The position numbers were made by a program, and so were the translations under genes. The notes beneath the pieces are model-generated. The model worked only from the letters and a program-made list of their open reading frames with translations. It made no database searches and was not told the DNA's origin. A DNA stretch of 64,000 nucleotides from assembly GCA_947493325.1 (NCBI GenBank), contig CANLQI010000001.1:748501-812500 (forward strand), written 5' to 3'. Position 1 is the stretch's first letter, and each line of letters begins with the position of its first letter. Below, piece after piece: positions 58,724 through 64,000 of this stretch. The DNA is from an uncultured Sphingomonadaceae bacterium (GTDB lineage: Bacteria > Pseudomonadota > Alphaproteobacteria > Sphingomonadales > Sphingomonadaceae).

Positions 58724-59037
58724 GCATCTTAATCAGATGTAATATTATGCCAAATAGCGCTGCTATTTGGTGCTATAGTTGCGCGTATAAACAACCCGAT
58801 TATCAAGCGACTCAATGATTTGCAGGTCATATCGCCGCGTTCAAATAGTTTCCCCGCAGCCCAATTTGGCCTTCCGGGGGCGTTCGCCGTTCAAAAACAC
58901 TCCTTTTGACGTAAAAACTTCTTAAAAACGGCGGAAAAGTGGGGTTTGCCCTTTACACCGCCAAGATATTCGTTCTTATTCCTTGTCAGCCAAAGCGGCG
59001 ATTCTAAATACACACTATAACCAGGGGATCCCAAGGT
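58724..59037. other. lon-hup intergenic region
   Basis: About 310 bp without a gene. A hairpin CCAAATAG-CGCTG-CTATTTGG (58750-58770) follows lon but lacks a T-run. A possible sigma70-like promoter for hup is TTGTCA (58983-58988), 16 bases, TAAATA (59005-59010). The stretch 58900-58940 is A-rich. Confidence 0.45.
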
Positions 59038-59313
59038 ATGAACAAGAACGAACTTATCAGCGCAGTCGCAGATCACAGCGGACTCAGCAAAGCAGATTGC
59101 GGCAAAGCCGTAGAAGCAGTATTTGAAACAGTAACAAGCGAGCTCAGCAAAGGCGGCGAAGTACGTCTCGTGGGTTTCGGAACATTCTCAACAGCACAGC
59201 GTAAAGCCTCCACCGGTCGCAACCCGCGCACTGGCGAGCCTATGACGATTAAAGCGTCGACACAGCCTAAATTCAAGGCTGGTAAAGGTCTGAAAGACTC
59301 AGTCAACAAATAA
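59038..59313 (+). CDS. hup: DNA-binding protein HU
   Basis: A histone-like dimer of 91 residues with the whole HU family pattern: MNKNELISAVADHSGLSK helix-turn, EVRLVGFGTFS strand, and the DNA-embracing arm RKASTGRNPRTGEPMTIKAS with its Pro. The lon-hup order is common in proteobacteria. Two terminator hairpins follow. Confidence 0.97.
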   Translation: MNKNELISAVADHSGLSKADCGKAVEAVFETVTSELSKGGEVRLVGFGTFSTAQRKASTGRNPRTGEPMTIKASTQPKFKAGKGLKDSVNK

Positions 59314-59322
59314 AGCTGAATC

Positions 59323-59350
59323 GGGTGCGGCGTGAGGCTGCACCCTTTCT
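59323..59350 (+). terminator. Terminator after hup
   Basis: GGGTGCGGC pairs with GCTGCACCC (one G-U pair) across GTGAG, followed by TTTCT. Confidence 0.75.
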
Positions 59351-59390
59351 CATCGCAGCTTTGTAAGCAGGCTTTACAGCTGAATAAAAG

Positions 59391-59424
59391 GGAGCGGGGT
59401 CATCAAAGACCCGCTCCTTTTTAT
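59391..59424. terminator. Second terminator, between hup and the convergent lipoprotein gene
   Basis: GGAGCGGGGTC pairs with GACCCGCTCC across CATCAAA with one bulged G; the plus strand continues TTTTTATG and the minus-strand side is TTTTAT, so it may work in both directions. Confidence 0.75.
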
Positions 59425-59503
59425 GTATCTAGCCCTATTTTATATCTGTATCTACTGCCGCAAGATCTGCCGTAAATCAGGCCATGAGGTATTGCACGCT
59501 GGC

Positions 59504-60361
59504 CTATTGTGACAGGCGCAGCAATGTTTCGGGCGCGTTTTCGGTGCGCGGGGTAATGGTCCAGCTCAGTATGCGTTTATCACCGCTGATACTTGGGCCT
59601 TCTTCGGTATTATTGGTGAGGATTTCCGCATCGGTAGTGACGGTAAAGACACCATCTGGAATCGGGATGGCGGGGAGTTTACGGTCCTCACCGTCCCCAT
59701 CATTTTTATCACTGTCACCGATCGTTGCCGCAAATCCCATCATGCCGGACAGGCCCGACTGTTCTTTTGTGGCAAAGCCGGGCGCATCAATGCGTACGGT
59801 GCCATCATTACGGACAATCGCGATAACAAAAGGCGTAATGCCTTCTGTCCTTTCCAGCACAGGAAACTGGAAATTACGGTCCATATTCCCGCGCATTTCA
59901 TAGGAAATATCGAACACGCCTTCGCCGCGGTGAATCACGGATTTCCAGCCTTTCTGCTTCGCCATCCGTTTTACGTATTCATCGACCGCCTCGGGGTCGG
60001 ATGGGTCCAGATCGCCCATCATCCGCTTCATCATTTCCGCGCTGCGGGCTTTTTCGGCTGCGCGCTGTGCGGCTTTTTCTTCCCATTCGGCGCGCTGTTC
60101 GGCCACTTCCTCCGCACTGCATTCACGCGGATCATAGTCATCGGTATAACATTCAGCTTCAAACTCGTCCTTATCCGCCATGGCCGCCATGTCCATAATA
60201 CTGCTCATGCCAGCCATGAAAATCTCGCCATCATAGGTAAATGTGAATGTGCCGTCGCGCTCAATGTCCAGATTGGACGTAAACTTGCCCGGTGTGAGCA
60301 GACAGGCCGTGAGCAGCAATGGCGCGGCAAGTACAGCGATCAGTCCTAAAATATTACGCAT
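59504..60361 (-). CDS. Predicted lipoprotein of unknown function
   Basis: 285 residues starting at ATG 60361 after GGGAGGGGAAA. The signal ends in LLLTAC, with a lipobox Cys at position 20. The mature part is acidic with an Ala/Glu/Lys coiled-coil-like stretch (about 85-120, QRAEWEEKAAQRAAEKARSAEM) and continues with DG-rich beta segments. The open frame extends a further 100 codons upstream, but that part lies within the rlmB start region and does not look coding. Function unrecognised. Confidence 0.78.
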   Translation of the reverse strand: MRNILGLIAVLAAPLLLTACLLTPGKFTSNLDIERDGTFTFTYDGEIFMAGMSSIMDMAAMADKDEFEAECYTDDYDPRECSAEEVAEQRAEWEEKAAQRAAEKARSAEMMKRMMGDLDPSDPEAVDEYVKRMAKQKGWKSVIHRGEGVFDISYEMRGNMDRNFQFPVLERTEGITPFVIAIVRNDGTVRIDAPGFATKEQSGLSGMMGFAATIGDSDKNDGDGEDRKLPAIPIPDGVFTVTTDAEILTNNTEEGPSISGDKRILSWTITPRTENAPETLLRLSQ

Positions 60362-60381
60362 GTTTCCCCTCCCATAATTCC

Positions 60382-61149
60382 TTACCGTGTGGCTATAGCA
60401 TATAATGCAATCGCCGTGGCATTGGACACGTTCAGGCTTTCCATAGCATCCGATATCGGCAAGCGCGCTAGCTGGTCGCAATGGCTTTCGACATTTTGCC
60501 GTATGCCTTCGCCCTCTGCGCCCATGACCAGGCATATCGGGCTGTTCTCGGGCATGGCATCGGCAAGCAGCGCTTCGGCATGGCCAGTGAGCCCGATGCG
60601 CCAGTATCCGGCCTCTGCAATTTCTTCCAGCGCGCGGGATATATTGACGACCCGCAGCCATGGCAGTGTTTCCAATGCGCCTGAGGCGGCCTTTGCAATG
60701 GTGCCATTTTCGGGCGGGGCATTGCGGTCCTGCGTAATAATGGCCGCGGCATCAAACGCGGCGGCGGAGCGAAATATCGCGCCAATATTCTGCGGGTCAG
60801 TCACCTGGTCCAGGATTACCAGCGGCCGTCCATCGGCCGCATCCAGCACATCGCCCAGATATAGGTCGGGCAGGGGTTCAATTTCCGCAACCAGCCCCTG
60901 ATGCGGGACATCATTCGGAACCATGCGCGCAAGATCAGCGGCTTCGGCATAATGCACTTCCAGCCCGTCCGGGATCACAATCTCGCTGATCGCGGCATGG
61001 GTGCCATAAAGCTTGCGAATAGTCCGCTGTGGATTGTCGAGCGCAGCATAGACCGCATGCTTGCCCCAAAAGCGCGGTACTTTATGCCCGCCTTTGCCGC
61101 CGAATGATTTTTTACCGCGCTGGCGGCCTTTCCATTTATCGCGTTTCAT
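60382..61149 (-). CDS. rlmB: 23S rRNA 2'-O-methyltransferase RlmB family (SpoU/TrmH type)
   Basis: SPOUT-fold methyltransferase of 255 residues. The three family motifs are LDQVTDPQNIGAIFRSAAAF (about 112-131), LVMGAEGEGIR (about 201-211) and DAMESLNVSNATAIALY (about 232-248). RlmB in E. coli methylates the ribose of G2251 in the peptidyl-transferase loop. The basic N-terminal stretch (MKRDKWKGRQRGKKSFGGKGG) is a common extension. TrmH-type tRNA specificity cannot be excluded. Confidence 0.9.
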   Translation of the reverse strand: MKRDKWKGRQRGKKSFGGKGGHKVPRFWGKHAVYAALDNPQRTIRKLYGTHAAISEIVIPDGLEVHYAEAADLARMVPNDVPHQGLVAEIEPLPDLYLGDVLDAADGRPLVILDQVTDPQNIGAIFRSAAAFDAAAIITQDRNAPPENGTIAKAASGALETLPWLRVVNISRALEEIAEAGYWRIGLTGHAEALLADAMPENSPICLVMGAEGEGIRQNVESHCDQLARLPISDAMESLNVSNATAIALYAIATR

Positions 61150-61273
61150 GGGCGCTATCCGTGCTTTCCAGTATAATTTCGATTTTCAGTGTGCTTTTCA
61201 CCCAGAAAGCATTGACAGGCAAGCTCTCATTCGCCATTGAGCCGCCTTCATGTTGTAGAAATACGGCATTGAT

Positions 61274-61359
61274 GGACAGGTGGCCGAGTGGTTAAAGGCA
61301 GCAGACTGTAAATCTGCCCGCGCAAGCGTACATAGGTTCGAATCCTATCCTGTCCACCA
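61274..61359 (+). tRNA. tRNA-Tyr (anticodon GTA)
   Basis: 86 nt with encoded CCA. The acceptor stem is GGACAGG with CCTGTCC, the anticodon stem-loop is CAGACTGTAAATCTG with GTA, a long variable arm is present as in other bacterial tyrosine tRNAs, and the T arm is ATAGG TTCGAAT CCTAT. Confidence 0.97.
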
Positions 61360-61566
61360 TCTTTTCAGCATTGATATTCTTTGCAGAAGCTGCCTCTGAT
61401 TGAGGCACTGCGCGAATCCATATATCTTTTTGCCAGCAAATGATTCAAATGGTTCGATCTCCATCGTGTTATCGCACACACAGACTGATATAATACTGGA
61501 CAACTTCCACATTTCCGCGCCATAACCCATCTTAATCGATCGATTAAATTGTAAGAGGATGTGCAT

Positions 61567-62796
61567 ATGGCCAAAGCGGGTGCCGCAAAACCTACCGAAG
61601 CTGAGCTTAAGGAATATACCGCCGATGCGCAGGCGTGGTTTCGGGAAAATACCGTTACCAATCCCGGCTTTATGCTGCCGCTTACGTTTATGGAGGTGAG
61701 CACGGATCAGCAGTTCGACTTCCTGCGTGCGTGGCAGCGCAAGGTCTATGAGGCGGGTTATCTGGGCGCGAGCTGGCCGAAAGAATATGGCGGCGGCGGT
61801 CTGCATCCCGATTATCAGCGTGCGGCGACGCGGGCGATGAAGGACCATGACGCGCCGATCATGATCAACGCCATCGGTATCGGTTGGGCCGGGCCATTGC
61901 TGCTCGACATTGGCAGTGAGGAGCAGAAGCAGAAATATATCAAGGGTATGTTGAATGCGGAAGATATCTGGTGTCAGGGTTTCTCCGAACCCGAGCATGG
62001 CAGCGACCTGGGCAATGCACAACTCAAGGCCGTAAGGGACGGCGACGAATATGTGCTCAATGGATCGAAGATCTGGACCTCGCTCGGCGACCGCGCGAAG
62101 TACATGATCCTGCTCGCGCGCACGAGCAATAATGAAGGCGACAGCAAATATGCGGGGCTGTCATTTTTCCTCAATCCGATGGATGTGCCGGGTATCGAAA
62201 CGCGGCCGATCAAGAAATTGACGGGCGAATATGGCTTCGTGCAATGCTTTTTCACCGATGCGCGCATTCCGGCGGAAGGGTTGATGGGTGAAGAGGGTGA
62301 TGGCTGGAAAATCGCCATGAAAACGCTCGAATATGAACGCGGGGCCAAAGTCAATCTGGCGGGCGGGTATTTCCTCAAAGAGCTTGACGTGATGGGCATT
62401 GTCGATGTGGCGCGCCGGTCGCGGCGTGGCGGCAAGCCGGTGCTCGATGATCCTGTGGTGCGTGACCAGCTGGTCGAATATATGATCGACATCCAGGCGC
62501 AAAACCTCAACAACTACCGCCGCCGTATGCCGCCGTTGGTGCAGGATCGCCCGATGGGCCTGCCGCTGATGAGCAAGCTGGCGCGCACCGAAATGATCCG
62601 AGAGCTCACAGAATTTTCGCTGCAGTTTCAGGGGGCAAAGGCCGGATATTATGTCGGCGACGACAATGCGGTGGATGATGGATATTGGCACCGCGCTTAC
62701 CTCAACAGCTTTTCCGCTACGATAGGTGGCGGCACGTCACAGGTGCAGAAAAACATTGTGGCCGAGCATGTGCTGGGCTTGCCCAAGGGGCGGTGA
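61567..62796 (+). CDS. Acyl-CoA dehydrogenase, first of a pair
   Basis: 409-residue FAD enzyme (ATG 61567, GAGGA upstream). Family motifs are ASWPKEYGGGGLHPDYQ, QGFSEPEHGSDLGNAQLKAV, NGSKIWTS and the C-terminal GGGTSQVQKNIVAEHVLGLPKGR. The catalytic Glu of medium-chain enzymes is Gly here; a Glu in MKTLEYERG is the likelier base, as in isovaleryl-type enzymes. A second acyl-CoA dehydrogenase gene follows after 133 bp, an arrangement known for heteromeric enzymes acting on steroid or long side-chain CoA esters. Substrate unknown. Confidence 0.9.
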   Translation: MAKAGAAKPTEAELKEYTADAQAWFRENTVTNPGFMLPLTFMEVSTDQQFDFLRAWQRKVYEAGYLGASWPKEYGGGGLHPDYQRAATRAMKDHDAPIMINAIGIGWAGPLLLDIGSEEQKQKYIKGMLNAEDIWCQGFSEPEHGSDLGNAQLKAVRDGDEYVLNGSKIWTSLGDRAKYMILLARTSNNEGDSKYAGLSFFLNPMDVPGIETRPIKKLTGEYGFVQCFFTDARIPAEGLMGEEGDGWKIAMKTLEYERGAKVNLAGGYFLKELDVMGIVDVARRSRRGGKPVLDDPVVRDQLVEYMIDIQAQNLNNYRRRMPPLVQDRPMGLPLMSKLARTEMIRELTEFSLQFQGAKAGYYVGDDNAVDDGYWHRAYLNSFSATIGGGTSQVQKNIVAEHVLGLPKGR

Positions 62797-62826
62797 TTTA
62801 GATTCATGTATGACAAATATAGAACG

Positions 62827-62909
62827 CCGTTAGTCTTGAGCCTGTCGAAGGACGCTCTGCAATGAAGTGTCAGGAGATGGGCGCACTTCGACAGGCTCAA
62901 GACTAACGG
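62827..62909. repeat. Inverted repeat, family C, between the two acyl-CoA dehydrogenase genes
   Basis: CCGTTAGTCTTGAGCCTGTC followed by GAAG (62827-62850) is matched perfectly by its inverse at 62886-62909, a 24-bp stem around 35 bases. A decayed relative (CTGAGCCTGCCGAAGG) lies near 24259. This is a third REPIN-like family. Confidence 0.9.
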
Positions 62910-62929
62910 AATTTGAATAAGGTTGGTGT

Positions 62930-64000
62930 ATGAAAAATCTCGGGACAATCGGTTTCAGCGAAGAGCAGGTCGAACTGATGGATGTGGCGACCAGTTTTTG
63001 CCGCGACAAATCGCCAGTGGAAAAAGTGCGTGCCTTGATGGAGGACGCGCGCGGCTATGATCCGGATATATGGCAGGAAATTACTGATCTTGGCTGGCTC
63101 GCCATCGCTGTACCAGAGGAATATGAAGGCGTGGGCCTCTCGCTGGCGGAAGTCGTGCCGATTATGGAGCAGATGGGACGCCGCTTGCTGGCTGGTCCGT
63201 TTATGACGACTACATTGGCTGCGCAGGCATTGATTGTAGGCGGCAGTGAAGCGCAGAAATCCGCATGGCTTCCCCAAATCGCAGGCGGTGCGATTGCCAC
63301 CCTTGCGCTTACCGAGCAGGAAGGGGACTGGAACCTCGATAATGTCACCGCAAAGGCAGAGGTATCGGGTGATGGTTATGCGCTGTCCGGCACGAAGCAG
63401 TTTGTCACTTATGCGGGTGATGCAGAGCTTATCATTGCCTCGGTCGTGCTGGATGGCGAGGTGCGGCTTGCGCTGATTGCGCGCAGTGCCATTGCCGATA
63501 GCGCGCTGCGCCGTGAAGCGATTATTGATGAGACGAAGCGCAGTTTTGAACTGACTCTGGACGGAATATCCATTGATGCCGGTGCATTGATGGACGCGGA
63601 TATGTCCAAAGCCGCGCTGGCGCATATCGATCTGGCTGCCAACCTTCTGCAATCGGCCGAAATGTGCGGCGGAACGCAGGCGGTGATCGACTATACGCTG
63701 GAATATCTTCGTACCCGCAAGCAATTTGGCAAGGTCATTGGCGAGTATCAGGCGCTGAAACATCCGATCACAGATGCCTATATAGCCTATGAAAAGGCGC
63801 GCTCGCATATGTTCAGCGCTGCGCACAGCTTTGCCGATCAGGGCAGGGGAGAAGTCGCGGCCCGTATGGCAAAGGCAGCAGCGGACAAGGCCTATAGCCA
63901 TGCCGCAGACCGGGCGATCCAGTTTCATGGCGGTTTTGGATTCACGCACGACTGTGATGCACAGCTCTATCGCCGCAATGCGATCTGGAACGCGTCGCAA
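62930..64000 (+). CDS. Acyl-CoA dehydrogenase, second of a pair (cut by window end)
   Basis: 357 codons are visible and the gene runs off the right edge. It has LTEQEGDW where active partners have the SEP motif, NVTAKAEVSGDGYALSGTKQFVTYAGDA, RTRKQFGKVIGEYQAL and the HGGFGFTHDCDAQLYRR start of the C-terminal region. The helix before RTRKQFG lacks the YERG Glu of the first gene. The combination suggests a partner subunit in a heteromeric enzyme, though the last residues, where another catalytic Glu could lie, are missing. Confidence 0.88.
   Translation, partial: MKNLGTIGFSEEQVELMDVATSFCRDKSPVEKVRALMEDARGYDPDIWQEITDLGWLAIAVPEEYEGVGLSLAEVVPIMEQMGRRLLAGPFMTTTLAAQALIVGGSEAQKSAWLPQIAGGAIATLALTEQEGDWNLDNVTAKAEVSGDGYALSGTKQFVTYAGDAELIIASVVLDGEVRLALIARSAIADSALRREAIIDETKRSFELTLDGISIDAGALMDADMSKAALAHIDLAANLLQSAEMCGGTQAVIDYTLEYLRTRKQFGKVIGEYQALKHPITDAYIAYEKARSHMFSAAHSFADQGRGEVAARMAKAAADKAYSHAADRAIQFHGGFGFTHDCDAQLYRRNAIWNASQ

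Noticed and set aside
60362-60661. 100-codon N-terminal extension of the lipoprotein gene
   Set aside because: It overlaps rlmB in the same direction in another frame, and a good ribosome binding site and lipoprotein signal start at 60361.

Overview
The window is a 64 kb piece of an alphaproteobacterial chromosome. It is almost certainly from a sphingomonad: moderate GC, a zapE-mdh-suc-lpd cluster, the ffs-dnaX-ybaB order, RNase E with a long acidic insertion and a Lys/Ala-rich tail, leucine-catabolism genes, a coniferyl-type aldehyde dehydrogenase, and many short palindromic intergenic repeats. This assignment rests on gene content and order. I did no database search.

Region by region. (1) 1-4.1 kb: the C-terminal half of a prolyl oligopeptidase, two tandem paralogous secreted cationic proteins, then a PepSY protein and a TRIC-type channel on the minus strand. 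(2) 4.2-15.1 kb, minus strand: a TCA-cycle block read mdh, small membrane ORF, sucD, sucA, sucB, GIY-YIG gene, lpdA, preceded by zapE, a thioesterase and sdhB. sucC and sdhCDA are not here. (3) 15.2-28.2 kb: an ATP-grasp ligase, rne, amiC and mrcA, a 950-bp repeat-rich gap, prfB, a lipoprotein-like methyltransferase and a nitronate monooxygenase. (4) 28.2-37.5 kb: a 2-hydroxyacid dehydrogenase, an SH3 protein, a thiolase, and the leucine-degradation genes ivd, mccB and mccA. An AT-rich foreign-looking ORF lies between mccB and mccA, and mccA itself contains an AT-rich patch. A prepilin peptidase follows. (5) 37.6-47 kb: aldehyde dehydrogenase, tRNA-Leu(CAA), an fbpABC ferric-iron importer with a Fur-like site, and a trypsin-like autotransporter. 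(6) 47-53.7 kb: a short-chain dehydrogenase, two alpha/beta hydrolases, and an operon of two cysteine desulfurases, a ferredoxin and a class A beta-lactamase, then dodecin. (7) 53.8-64 kb: SRP RNA, dnaX, ybaB, lon, hup, a lipoprotein, rlmB, tRNA-Tyr and two acyl-CoA dehydrogenases, the last cut by the window end.

The gene content is mostly housekeeping. The most unusual structure is at 5621-5990. A GIY-YIG nuclease gene sits exactly between two inverted copies of a short palindrome, and the same palindrome pair occurs without a gene at 4100-4180 and 23942-24023. The empty copies look like REPINs (paired inverted REP sequences). The gene-bearing copy looks like a full element whose nuclease could move or maintain the repeat family, a role otherwise known for RAYT transposases. 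Other leads are the AT-rich ORFs wedged into the mdh-sucD and mccB-mccA operons, the mosaic mccA, a perfect 17-bp inverted repeat below rne, a CtrA-type box in front of amiC, and a Cys cluster in the nitronate monooxygenase homologue.
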